Positions 14,996 to 22,875 of a stretch of DNA of 33,048 nt are shown one piece after another. The position numbers and the translations under genes were made by a program. The stretch is from contig CALIBK010000001.1 in NCBI GenBank assembly GCA_938045955.1, positions 1-33,048 of the forward strand, in the 5' to 3' direction. How positions within the stretch are numbered: the stretch's first letter is position 1; each line of letters opens with the position of its first letter. The stretch comes from an uncultured bacterium (GTDB lineage Bacteria > Desulfobacterota > BSN033 > UBA1163). Below the pieces are notes generated by a model that was not told the DNA's origin, did not search any database, and saw only the letters and a list, made by a program, of their open reading frames with translations.

Positions 14996-15826
14996 TTAAC
15001 AACCTTGAAATCCGTCTCCCTCCGAATCCAGAGGGATAATATACTCCCTTTCCGTTAAATCAAAGAAAGCGATTTCTAACCTACGGAGATTGTTAATAAT
15101 TCTCGAAAAGGTGATGGAAACTGAAATAGATTGTCCAGACTGAATAGCATAAGGGATTGGAGGAATGTTGAAGGAACGTTTTCCGCCCCCATCGGGATAA
15201 TTTCCAATAAACTTCAATGTCCCGCCCAAAGAAAGAGTGGAAATATTCCCGGAAGGGGGACTCTGGGTCCAGCTCGCTCGAAAGGCATTTAATGAGATGA
15301 TTGAAGAACTCACATTTTTGATATAAAAATTCACGACAGTAACCGGATGTTTTCCGATGATAGAGGTTGTTTGACAGGGAGGAGGCCGATCAGGATCAAG
15401 GATAAGAGAGCCGGAGCGAACAAATTGAGTAAAGTTTGAAATAATCACTTGTCTCTGTCCCATATTTTGAACTTCTCCCCTGGAGGTGAGTCGGTCTGTC
15501 GAAGGATCGTAAATTAAAGTAAATCTTCCATTTCCTAAATTTCGAGATAAACCATTAAGATTGGCCAATTGAGTGGTTGTCGTCCAGCCCTGATCCGAGG
15601 CAAAACGCACAGCGAATTCTACCCCTGATTGGGCAATGAAGTAGCTCTGTGCGGAGAAGATGGGAAAGATAACCGATTTATGTTTCGACGAAATGAGATA
15701 GGAGAGGAGGTACCCGATCGCCACCATTAAGAGCATGGCTACCACCAGAAAGAGAATAGAAATCCCCCTCGAGTTTTTAAAAGGATTTTGATAATCCAAG
15801 GGGTGCAAGAGACATAAAGAACTCAA
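14996..15826 (-). CDS. PilX/MshP-like minor pilus protein
   Basis: The 276-residue product has a leader ending NSRG|ISILFLVVAMLLMVAIGYLL, a PilX-type prepilin-like signal with no Glu at +5, as in GspK/PilX/MshP proteins. IAQSGVEFAVRFA is the helix expected after the hydrophobic stalk. The C-terminal two thirds are beta-rich and unlike anything I recognise. The likely start is TTG at 15826, with GGAGGG upstream and the TTG overlapping the previous stop as TTGA. In-frame TTG codons just downstream would give a shorter leader, so the start is uncertain. In MSHA loci MshP occupies this last pilin position. It probably belongs to the tip complex. Confidence 0.7.
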   Translation of the reverse strand: MSSLCLLHPLDYQNPFKNSRGISILFLVVAMLLMVAIGYLLSYLISSKHKSVIFPIFSAQSYFIAQSGVEFAVRFASDQGWTTTTQLANLNGLSRNLGNGRFTLIYDPSTDRLTSRGEVQNMGQRQVIISNFTQFVRSGSLILDPDRPPPCQTTSIIGKHPVTVVNFYIKNVSSSIISLNAFRASWTQSPPSGNISTLSLGGTLKFIGNYPDGGGKRSFNIPPIPYAIQSGQSISVSITFSRIINNLRRLEIAFFDLTEREYIIPLDSEGDGFQGC

Positions 15827-16407
15827 CTGCTCATTCCCTCCTGCCAGTTATTAAAAAAGTTTTTATAAGTTGGGCTCACGGGAAGATTCTTAGGATAGAC
15901 TTTTGTCTGAAGGAGAACATTTTCCCCTGTCTGTAAGGAAAGGGAAATGGATAAGGTAATCTCGTCGTTCCCGGAAGCCTCGCGAGTCACCCGAAAAGAG
16001 GAGATATTGGAAGCCAGGGGACTGATGACCGGAGGAGAGGTTTTGACCTTCTCCAGGGTCGTTCCATTCAATCTGAAAGAGATTGTCTCGCCCCCGGTGT
16101 CTCCAAACGTCGCATGACTCCTTTGAAAAGTGATCATATTCCCAGATGTTCCTGAAGCAGGGAAAAGGATCTGTTGGGCGTCTCGAATATCCCGACACAT
16201 CTTCTCCAGGGCGAGTCTTGCTTCATCCCAAAGATTCTTCTGATTGACCATCATTGTATAGGTTTTTATACTGCTCACCAAAAAATAGAGAGTAATCGAG
16301 GAGATGATCGAAAGAATCACAATCACAATGACGACCTCGATGAAGGTAAATCCTCGTTCCCCTGAATCCTTGAATTCTCGGACCCTTAAATCCATGTATC
16401 TATTCAT
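15823..16407 (-). CDS. PilW/PulJ/MshO-like minor prepilin
   Basis: The 194-residue protein has a 19-residue leader ending ERG|FTFIEVVIVIVILSIISSITLYFL, with Glu at +5. It is followed by the conserved ARLALEKMCRDIRDAQQI region typical of PulJ/PilW/MshO pseudopilins. The rest is Ser/Thr-rich and beta-predicted. Its ATG follows the stop of the upstream gene with no gap. The third of four consecutive minor prepilin-like genes, it should be part of the initiating tip complex. Confidence 0.82.
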   Translation of the reverse strand: MNRYMDLRVREFKDSGERGFTFIEVVIVIVILSIISSITLYFLVSSIKTYTMMVNQKNLWDEARLALEKMCRDIRDAQQILFPASGTSGNMITFQRSHATFGDTGGETISFRLNGTTLEKVKTSPPVISPLASNISSFRVTREASGNDEITLSISLSLQTGENVLLQTKVYPKNLPVSPTYKNFFNNWQEGMSS

Positions 16408-16845
16408 TTAAGGAAACCTCGTGACGAGGGAATAAATTTCATAAGTATGGTTCTCCGGGCTCCGGACCCTTACCAGAATTCTTTTATATCCTAAATCCGT
16501 GAAGGAAGGGTTGAACTGGTGATCCACCCAGGCAATTTCCCACTGCCACTGATACCCCTCGTGTCCTGGAATAGAGGAGTAGGGGGTTAATGCCACAGGG
16601 TTTAGAGCCGGATGGGTATAATTAAATTTCATCAATTCTTCCATCCTCTGTTGGGCTAAGTAGACAGCCCTTACCACCATCTCTGGTTTTCCACTTCCCT
16701 TCACAGCGGTGACAAAGGGAATGAAAATAGCCGGTAAAATAATTCCAGCCATCGTGATTAAAATAATCATTTCAATTAATGTGAATCCCTGAGCTCTGAT
16801 TTTGGATTTCAGAAATCGGTTTTTAAGAGGATCGGAGATTCTCAT
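16408..16845 (-). CDS. MshD/PilV-like minor prepilin
   Basis: The 145-residue protein has leader ...IRAQG|FTLIEMIILITMAGIILPAIFIPF, with Glu at +5. A long helix follows with VVRAVYLAQQRMEELMKF, the AQ.RMEEL segment characteristic of PilV/MshD-type pilins. The product overlaps the upstream GspH/MshC-like gene by 4 nt. The basic leader is about 20 residues, longer than in major pilins, as is common for minor ones. Order and motif together support MshD. Confidence 0.8.
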   Translation of the reverse strand: MRISDPLKNRFLKSKIRAQGFTLIEMIILITMAGIILPAIFIPFVTAVKGSGKPEMVVRAVYLAQQRMEELMKFNYTHPALNPVALTPYSSIPGHEGYQWQWEIAWVDHQFNPSFTDLGYKRILVRVRSPENHTYEIYSLVTRFP

Positions 16846-17384
16846 TGAATCATCACCTTCCCGGTATATCTTGCGATATGAATAGTTCGACTCTCACCCC
16901 CTCCTGAAATGGAGATTGAGCCTCCTCCTCCCGCTACAGGTTCTCCTAAGGAGTTGAATGTTAAAATAAGATTGCTATTCACTGTGATTCCCCGGGGCAA
17001 CTGGCCTGAAGGGTCCAGATTTTCAGAGGGATTGAAATGATATGTCGAAGATCCTGAGTTGAAGATGATACTCTTTGAGCGGCCGGTAGACATGGCGCAT
17101 TCCTGGGCGTATCGAATATCAGAGGCAATCATATAGGCGGCTCCATCGACGGAGATTTTTGGGGAAAGATCGATCCCTACTTTTGGGATAGCCACAGCAG
17201 CCAAGACTCCGAGGGTAAGAATGACAAGGAGGATTTCAATAAAGGTGAAACCCGAAGGGTTCAAGGGTTTGAAGGTCAGGGGGATTGAGTAGTTGGTTTT
17301 ATGAGACTTTACTCGATTCCTTGGCCCCTTGAATCCTTGAATCCTATATCTGTGTTCCTTAAAAAATTTTAAATGATTAGCCAT
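16842..17384 (-). CDS. GspH/MshC-like minor prepilin
   Basis: I place the start at ATG 17384, since AAGGA lies 8 nt upstream and the open frame extending further overlaps the mshG-like gene. This gives 180 residues with an unusually long, basic leader of about 44 residues before SG|FTFIEILLVILTLGVLAAVAIPK. ATG 17405 and an in-frame TTG (giving LNPSG|FTFIE) are alternatives. The mature part shows DGAAYMIASDIRYAQECAMSTGR, the typical FimT/GspH segment, and a GspH-like C-terminus with SGGGESRTIHIARYTGKV. It lies immediately downstream of the platform-protein gene. The first of four minor pilins, it matches the MshC position. Confidence 0.75.
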   Translation of the reverse strand: MANHLKFFKEHRYRIQGFKGPRNRVKSHKTNYSIPLTFKPLNPSGFTFIEILLVILTLGVLAAVAIPKVGIDLSPKISVDGAAYMIASDIRYAQECAMSTGRSKSIIFNSGSSTYHFNPSENLDPSGQLPRGITVNSNLILTFNSLGEPVAGGGGSISISGGGESRTIHIARYTGKVMIQ

Positions 17385-17409
17385 GTAAATATTCCTTACT
17401 TTCATAGAG

Positions 17410-18624
17410 TTATTTAAAGAGTTGAGCCATGTTCCACCATGGGAGAAAAACAGCCAGGGCCAGAAAAAGGACAGCCACTCCCAAAACCAGGGTAAGGGCA
17501 GGCTCAATATAGGTAGAAAGTTTTTTGATGGTATTCTCGACCTCGGTATCGTAATAATCGGTAATTCTGAGAAACATCTCATCCAGGGTTCCGGAGGATT
17601 CCCCTACGGAGACCATCTGGAGCACCAGAGGGGTAAACCGCTTGGTTTCTTTTAAGGCCTCCGTGAAGCTCCATCCCTCTCTCACTTTTTGTTGAACCAT
17701 GGAAATGGATTCTTCGATCAGAGTATCTCCAACCGTGGGAGAGGTAATCTCAAGGCTCTGGAGAATAGGGATTCCGCTTTTGTATAGCATGACAAAGGTA
17801 TAGGCGAATTTCGAGAGGGCAATCTTCTGAAACAGGGAGCCAAACAATGGGATCCGGATCCTCATCCGGTGCCATAGAGTTCTCCCGGATTTCGTTCGAA
17901 GATAGGATCTCAATAAAAGAGGGATTCCAAAGAAAAAGAAAAGAACGATAAACCAGTAGTTTTGAAAGATCGTATTCGCCTGAATCATCATTCGTGTCGG
18001 GAGGGGACGGGGGGTTTTAAACTGTTCGAAGGTTAAGGCGAATCTTGGAATGACGAAGGAAATCAGGATCCCAAAGGCGATGAGGAGGGCAAGAATGACG
18101 ATTTTTGGATATCGCGTAGCCTCTTTGATCTTCTGACGGGTCTTGAGCTCTCTCTCGGCAAGGATGATGAATCGCTCGAGGGATTCTGCCAATCGACCTG
18201 AGGTCTCACCGGCTCGAATCATATTGATATAGATTTCGGAAAACACCTGAGGATATCTGGATAAAGCCCCATGGAGGGAGCTTCCACCTTGGATTTCTCG
18301 ACACACCCCTTCGATTACCTTTTTAAACGAAGGATTTTCGGCCTGTTCCTTTAGACTTTCTAAACCTGTAAGAAGGGGAAGGCCGGCCTTATAAAGGGTT
18401 AAAAGCTGCTGACTAAAGAGGATGAGATCCTCGAGTTTAATTTTTTTAAGTCTGCCATGAAATTCAGAGAGGCTTAGAATTTCTCCTTTTACTTCCTCGA
18501 TCGCGACAGGGAGGTATCCCAATTGGTGGAGCTGGTCTCCTGCGACCTGCGGGCTGGGGGCTTCGACCCTTCCCTCCACCAATTCTCCTTTTCGATTTCG
18601 GCATCGATATTGAAACATTGGCAT
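17410..18624 (-). CDS. mshG: Inner-membrane platform protein (MshG/PilC/GspF family)
   Basis: The 404-residue protein begins with MPMFQYRCRNRKGELVEG, the standard GspF/PilC opening. It has two T2SSF domains: FSQQLLTLYKAGLPLLTGLESL (residues about 64-85) and FAYTFVMLYKSGIPILQSLEIT further on, each followed by the G.S...AL motif. Three hydrophobic segments are visible: about 170-190 (IVILALLIAFGILISFVIP), about 218-238, and the C-terminal TLVLGVAVLFLALAVFLP. It couples the extension ATPase to pilin extraction from the membrane. It lies 9 nt after the receiver-protein gene and upstream of the minor pilins. Confidence 0.92.
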   Translation of the reverse strand: MPMFQYRCRNRKGELVEGRVEAPSPQVAGDQLHQLGYLPVAIEEVKGEILSLSEFHGRLKKIKLEDLILFSQQLLTLYKAGLPLLTGLESLKEQAENPSFKKVIEGVCREIQGGSSLHGALSRYPQVFSEIYINMIRAGETSGRLAESLERFIILAERELKTRQKIKEATRYPKIVILALLIAFGILISFVIPRFALTFEQFKTPRPLPTRMMIQANTIFQNYWFIVLFFFFGIPLLLRSYLRTKSGRTLWHRMRIRIPLFGSLFQKIALSKFAYTFVMLYKSGIPILQSLEITSPTVGDTLIEESISMVQQKVREGWSFTEALKETKRFTPLVLQMVSVGESSGTLDEMFLRITDYYDTEVENTIKKLSTYIEPALTLVLGVAVLFLALAVFLPWWNMAQLFK

Positions 18625-18633
18625 CGGTCTACC

Positions 18634-19017
18634 CTATGGCTTAATGTTTTTGGTTAAATACTCCTTCACTTTTTTCACGAGGTCTTCCATCTCAAAGGGT
18701 TTAGTGATATATTCGTCTGCTCCTGTTTCCTGTCCGATGGTTCTATCCTTTTCCTGAGTCTTAGCTGTAAGCATCAGGATCGGAATATGTTTATATCGAG
18801 CATCAAATTTCAATAAACGGCAGACCTTATAGCCATCCATTTTTGGGAGCATCACATCAAGAAGGATTAAGTCGGGCTGATTGTTTCGCGCCATATGAAG
18901 CGCCTCTTCTCCGTTATAAGAGGTGAGGACTTCGTATCCCTCCAGTTCAAGGGTGAAACGAATCGTTTCCACCAGATCCATTTCGTCATCAACGACCAAA
19001 ATTCTCTTTTTCCTCAT
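18634..19017 (-). CDS. Single-domain response regulator (CheY/PilH-like receiver)
   Basis: The 127-residue protein is a lone receiver. ILVVDDEMDL (6-15) carries the acidic pair, D54 in LILLDVMLP is the phosphorylation site, and T84 (ILMLTAK) and K107 (ITKPFE) complete the active site. It has no output domain, so it acts by protein contact like CheY or PilH, or relays phosphate. It overlaps the upstream REC-kinase gene by 4 nt and precedes the platform-protein gene, so it is cotranscribed with the pilus machinery and may control pilus assembly. Confidence 0.9.
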   Translation of the reverse strand: MRKKRILVVDDEMDLVETIRFTLELEGYEVLTSYNGEEALHMARNNQPDLILLDVMLPKMDGYKVCRLLKFDARYKHIPILMLTAKTQEKDRTIGQETGADEYITKPFEMEDLVKKVKEYLTKNIKP

Positions 19018-20564
19018 GTTTCTTCCTTTAACCGTTCTTTGGCTTTGCGAAACAGTTCACGTTTCGAAAGAGCTTCTTGAGGATATGTCGCCATTCCTAC
19101 CCTGATGCCGAGAGGTTTCCCCTGGTAACTCAAAGGGGTTTTCTTAAAATCCTCTTCGATCCGCTGACAAATAATCTGGGCTCCTTGTGGATCTGCTTCA
19201 CAGAGAGCTACCAACACTTTTTCATTCTCTTTTCTAAAGAGGATGTCCCCTTTTCGACAAAGGGAATGTTTGATTTTCTCCTCTAATAGAGTCAGGGTCT
19301 TTTCGTCGATTTCTCCCAGGATTTTAATCAGCAGGAGGGTGAGGGGTGTTTGATTTTCAAGGGCCCGATGAAATTCCCGATCAAGGATCCTCCGGAAAGA
19401 AAGATCTCTTCGTTCTCCTTTTGAGAAGGGGAGGGTGAAGGTAAAGGTACTTCCTTTTCCTACCCCACTTTCGACCCAGATCTTTCCCTGATGGGCCTCT
19501 ACAAGTCCTCTGGTGATCGCTAAACCCAGGCCTGTTCCTCCCACAGACCGATGAAGGGAATCATCGACCTGATGAAATTTATCAAAGATCTTATCGAGAT
19601 GCTCCGAAGGAATTCCAATCCCGTTGTCCTCTACAGAAATAGCCACCTTTTTAGGGTGTTCAGGATTCTTCTCTCCGGAAAGGACCTGAGCCCTTAAGCG
19701 AATCATCCCTCCCTCAGGAGTAAATTTAATTGCATTTCCAATAAGATTGACGAGAATCTGTTCAACCTTTTCTTTATCTGCATAGACCGAGGGTGGATCT
19801 TCAGGAAGATCGATTTCGATCCGGATCGATTTCGCCTCTGCCTGAGGTTGTAACGAGGTCACCACCGTTTCAAAAAGAGGTTTAATCGGAAGGGATTCAA
19901 ATTTCATTGAGATTCGTCCGGATTCAATTCGAGAAAGATCGAGGAGATCATTGATGATATTGATTAAGCGATTGATATTTCGATCAGCTATGGCAAGAAA
20001 TTTTGTCTGATGTTCGTTGATCTCGCCTGTTTTCCCTTGAAGAATCAACTGGATGGCATTTTTGATGGCAGCCAGCGGGGTTCTCAATTCATGGGAAGCG
20101 ATTGAGATGAATTCTGATTTCATTGCATCGATTCTTCGCAGTTCCTGGTTGGCCTTTTCCAGTTGATCGGCAAAATCTTTGAGTCGCATGAATCGCTGTT
20201 TCTCTTCCAGAACTTTCTTAATCCGCACGATCGTCTCATCCAGATTGAGAGGTTTGAGAAGATAATCACTCGCTCCTTGTTTCATAGCCTCCACTGCTGA
20301 GTCCACGGTCCCGTGGCCGGTCATTAACACCGTTAGGACCTCAGGTTTGTCTTTAGCGATTTCTGAGATTAATTGGAGTCCATCCAATCCAGGCATTTTG
20401 AGGTCTGTAAGGACGAGGTCGTATCTCCCTTCTTTTACTTTCTTCAAGCCCTCCTCACCATTTTCGGCCACATCCACTCGAAATCCTCCAAATCGCGTGA
20501 GGGCTTTAAAGAGAAAGTCTCTGATTTCCTTCTCATCATCTACGACCAGAATCCTACCTTCCAT
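19014..20564 (-). CDS. Hybrid signalling protein: receiver, histidine kinase, degenerate GGDEF-like domain
   Basis: The ATG at 20564 is preferred because GAGGGAAAGGG precedes it and the protein then begins with MEGRILVVDDEKEI. The 516 residues contain a receiver (3-120, D54 in VLTDLKMP, K104) and HisKA with SHELRTPLAAI (H158). The HATPase has VNLIGNAIKFTPEGG, DNGIGIP and GGTGLGLAI. A C-terminal domain (about 390-516) aligns in pattern to GGDEF: CRKGDILFRKENEKVLVAL stands where R.GGDEF..LL is expected, and GIRVGMATYP matches the late S.G.A.Y motif. The signature residues are lost, so cyclase activity is not expected. It starts inside the end of the HTH gene (11-nt overlap). It is probably a phosphorelay kinase for the lone receiver downstream. 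Confidence 0.88.
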   Translation of the reverse strand: MEGRILVVDDEKEIRDFLFKALTRFGGFRVDVAENGEEGLKKVKEGRYDLVLTDLKMPGLDGLQLISEIAKDKPEVLTVLMTGHGTVDSAVEAMKQGASDYLLKPLNLDETIVRIKKVLEEKQRFMRLKDFADQLEKANQELRRIDAMKSEFISIASHELRTPLAAIKNAIQLILQGKTGEINEHQTKFLAIADRNINRLINIINDLLDLSRIESGRISMKFESLPIKPLFETVVTSLQPQAEAKSIRIEIDLPEDPPSVYADKEKVEQILVNLIGNAIKFTPEGGMIRLRAQVLSGEKNPEHPKKVAISVEDNGIGIPSEHLDKIFDKFHQVDDSLHRSVGGTGLGLAITRGLVEAHQGKIWVESGVGKGSTFTFTLPFSKGERRDLSFRRILDREFHRALENQTPLTLLLIKILGEIDEKTLTLLEEKIKHSLCRKGDILFRKENEKVLVALCEADPQGAQIICQRIEEDFKKTPLSYQGKPLGIRVGMATYPQEALSKRELFRKAKERLKEET

Positions 20565-20793
20565 TACCCTTTCCCTCTGATAAGGAGTTTTCCTTTCCTG
20601 AGAGCCATCGATCCAGGGCCTCTTTTTTAAATCTCCAGCTCCCGCCCACTTTTCGTCCGGGGATCTCCCCATTTTTAGCCAGGCGGTAGATGGTTCGTAC
20701 ATGGACACAGAGATACTGGGCCGCTTCTCGAGGAGTTAGAATCTCTTTAACGAGCATTTCGGATTTTGAAGGTTGGGATGGTGAATATTTCAT
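20554..20793 (-). CDS. Excisionase/MerR-type helix-turn-helix DNA-binding protein
   Basis: The 79-residue protein consists almost entirely of an HTH_17 (Xis/MerR-like) domain: EILTPREAAQYLCVHVRTIYRLAKNG and EIPGRKVGGSWRFKKEALDRWL. The first segment is the helix-turn-helix and the second the wing, ending in the trailing helix. Its ATG has AAGGAG 8 nt upstream. It lies 12 nt after the hybrid kinase gene and overlaps the next gene by 11 nt. Such small proteins usually occur with phages or as regulators; here the surroundings are pilus and two-component genes with no integrase, so a regulatory role for the operon is more likely. Confidence 0.85.
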   Translation of the reverse strand: MKYSPSQPSKSEMLVKEILTPREAAQYLCVHVRTIYRLAKNGEIPGRKVGGSWRFKKEALDRWLSGKENSLSEGKGNGR

Positions 20794-20805
20794 TTTTAAC
20801 TCTCC

Positions 20806-22875
20806 TTAACCCTTTAAATTTGGAATCAGTCGGTCTCGATCGAGCACCTCACGGACCTTTCGAGCGATGGCATCAGGATTAAAAGGTTTTTGAAGAAACT
20901 CTACTCCTTCGATGAGAACTCCGTGATGGACAATTGCATTACTGGTATAGCCAGAAATGAAAAGGGTCTTTAATCCAGAAAAGGACTCTTTTAAACGATC
21001 TGCCAGTTGTTTCCCGCTCATCGAAGGCATCACCACGTCCGTCAGCAGGAGATCGATTTTCCTCTCCGGGTGTTCTCTGGAGATTCTGAGGGCCTCTTCT
21101 CCATTTGGGGCTGAGAAGACCTGGTATCCTCGATCTTTAAGGATCCGGACAATCAATTCTCGAAGGGCTGACTCATCCTCGACGACCAGAATAGTTTCGT
21201 TTCCTCGAAGGGGCAAAGAGAAATCGTTTCTTAACGAATAGGGATCCTCTTTTTCTTCCACCCTTGGAAGATAGATTTTAAATGTCGTCCCCTGACCCAA
21301 TTCACTATAGACATAGATATACCCGCCACTTTGTTTTACGATTCCATAGACGGTGGATAATCCCAATCCTGTCCCCTTTTCTTTGGTGGTGAAGAAAGGT
21401 TCGAAAATATGCTCCTGAACCTCAGGGCTCATTCCCATTCCATTATCACTTAAGGCAAGCATGACATAGGAGCCCGGGGTCATTTCAAGATGGGTGTGAA
21501 GAGACATTTCGTGAAGTTCAATGTTCGAGGTTTCAATAGTCAGTTTTCCACCTGAGGGCATCGCCTCTCTCGCATTGATTGCTAAGTTCAGGATGACCTG
21601 TTCGATCTGCCCCGGATCGATTTTTACCTTGCCGAGATCCGGGGAGAGATGATAGATCAATTCAATGTCTTCCCCGAGAACACGATAAAGCATCTTATTT
21701 AAGTCTTGAATCAGTTGGTTCAGATTTAAGACTTTGGGCTCCAGGATTTGACGTCGGCTGAAGGCCAGGAGTTGACGGGTCAGATTTGAAGCCCGCTCCG
21801 TCGCCTTTAGAATCTCTTCGAGATTGCCTTTCAAGGGGGTGGGTTCTTTTAATTCAAGGAGGGAGAGTTGGCCGTATCCTTTAATAATGGTCAAAAGATT
21901 ATTAAAATCATGAGCTACCCCTCCTGCAAGTCTCCCAATGGCTTCCATCTTCTGAAGTTGACGAATCTGGTTTTCGCTTTCTCGAAGGGCCTCCTCGGTG
22001 CGTTTAAGTTCTGTCACATCCTCGCAGGCCATGAGAAATTCACCCGTAGCTAAACGAACAGTGATAAAATTAATAATCTTTTCTGTTCCGTCCTTACATT
22101 TCGCTTTAAATATCCTTGGTCTTTTTTCTCCAATCTTGGAATCTGAAAAATCTTCAAGCCAGGTGGCAATAACTTGATGTCGATACTCCTCGTCAGGATA
22201 GGCTTTTCTAAACCAGGTCTTTCCATCAGGAACATCCTGGAGATCGTATCCGAATAATTCCTTAAATTTGGAATTGAGGTATTGAAATCTTCCTTCCCGA
22301 TCAATCATTACCATCCCAAAAGGGGCATGGTCTGATAGCGCTCGAAATCTTTCCCTTTCAGCTTTTATCGTTTCTTCCGCTTCTTTCCTTTCCGTGACAT
22401 CTCGAGCGATTCCCCTGAAGCCGATAGGTTGCCCTTTTTCATCCTTCATCAAGGTTATGGAGACTTCCCCTGTTCTTCGAGAACCATCTTTTCGAATGAC
22501 TTCCCAATCGAAGGCCCTGGCTGGTTCTCCTGTCCGATAAACCTTATTGAAAGCCTGGTAGAGTTTTTTGGCATTCTCCTCATCGGTGTACTGTCGATCA
22601 TTCATTCCCATCAATTCATCCCTTGAATAACCTAACATCCGGCATATCGAGTCGTTAAAGAAGGTAAAGTTTCCTGCCAGATCAACCTCAAAATAGCCGT
22701 CTTCAATATTTTCAAGAATGGAACGGTAACGTTCTTCACTTTCCTTCAGCCTCTTTTCGATCTCTTCTCTCCTTGCTCTTTCTATCTGAAGTTGAATCTT
22801 ATATTTTTCAATTTCAGAACGATCTTCTTTCGAGCGGTAAGGATCTACTCTCCTCTTTCCTTTCAGGTTTTTCAT
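20806..22875 (-). CDS. Hybrid sensor histidine kinase: PAS-PAS-HisKA-HATPase-REC
   Basis: This is a 689-residue soluble sensor. After a coiled-coil N-terminus comes PAS 1 (about 45-165, ENIEDGYFEVDLAGNFTFFN and ending GIARDVTERKEAEE), then PAS 2 with PAC (about 170-295). HisKA has GRLAGGVAHDFNNLLTII (H322). HATPase follows with N-box LNLAINAREAMP (429-440), DNGMGMSPE and GTGLGLSTVYG. The C-terminal receiver runs about 560-685 (VVEDE, D613 in LLTDVVMPSMSG, K in LQKPFNP). No transmembrane helix is seen, so the signal is cytoplasmic. It is the first gene of the long pilus operon, and an out-of-frame ATGAAATGA overlaps its start. Confidence 0.92.
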   Translation of the reverse strand: MKNLKGKRRVDPYRSKEDRSEIEKYKIQLQIERARREEIEKRLKESEERYRSILENIEDGYFEVDLAGNFTFFNDSICRMLGYSRDELMGMNDRQYTDEENAKKLYQAFNKVYRTGEPARAFDWEVIRKDGSRRTGEVSITLMKDEKGQPIGFRGIARDVTERKEAEETIKAERERFRALSDHAPFGMVMIDREGRFQYLNSKFKELFGYDLQDVPDGKTWFRKAYPDEEYRHQVIATWLEDFSDSKIGEKRPRIFKAKCKDGTEKIINFITVRLATGEFLMACEDVTELKRTEEALRESENQIRQLQKMEAIGRLAGGVAHDFNNLLTIIKGYGQLSLLELKEPTPLKGNLEEILKATERASNLTRQLLAFSRRQILEPKVLNLNQLIQDLNKMLYRVLGEDIELIYHLSPDLGKVKIDPGQIEQVILNLAINAREAMPSGGKLTIETSNIELHEMSLHTHLEMTPGSYVMLALSDNGMGMSPEVQEHIFEPFFTTKEKGTGLGLSTVYGIVKQSGGYIYVYSELGQGTTFKIYLPRVEEKEDPYSLRNDFSLPLRGNETILVVEDESALRELIVRILKDRGYQVFSAPNGEEALRISREHPERKIDLLLTDVVMPSMSGKQLADRLKESFSGLKTLFISGYTSNAIVHHGVLIEGVEFLQKPFNPDAIARKVREVLDRDRLIPNLKG

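Noticed and set aside
17385-17582. Upstream extension of the MshC-like reading frame inside the mshG-like gene
   Set aside because: It overlaps the conserved C-terminus of the platform protein and lacks a ribosome site; the ATG at 17384 has one.
6721-18624. Type II secretion system
   Set aside because: The MshM-sized ExeA ATPase, TPR protein, IJKLMNE order and separate major pilin fit MSHA better; no clear GspC/GspM set with a GspG gene in the operon is seen, although some kinship is evident.
20554-20793. Prophage or integrative element marker
   Set aside because: Only an excisionase-like HTH is present; no integrase, att repeats, tRNA target or phage genes occur nearby.
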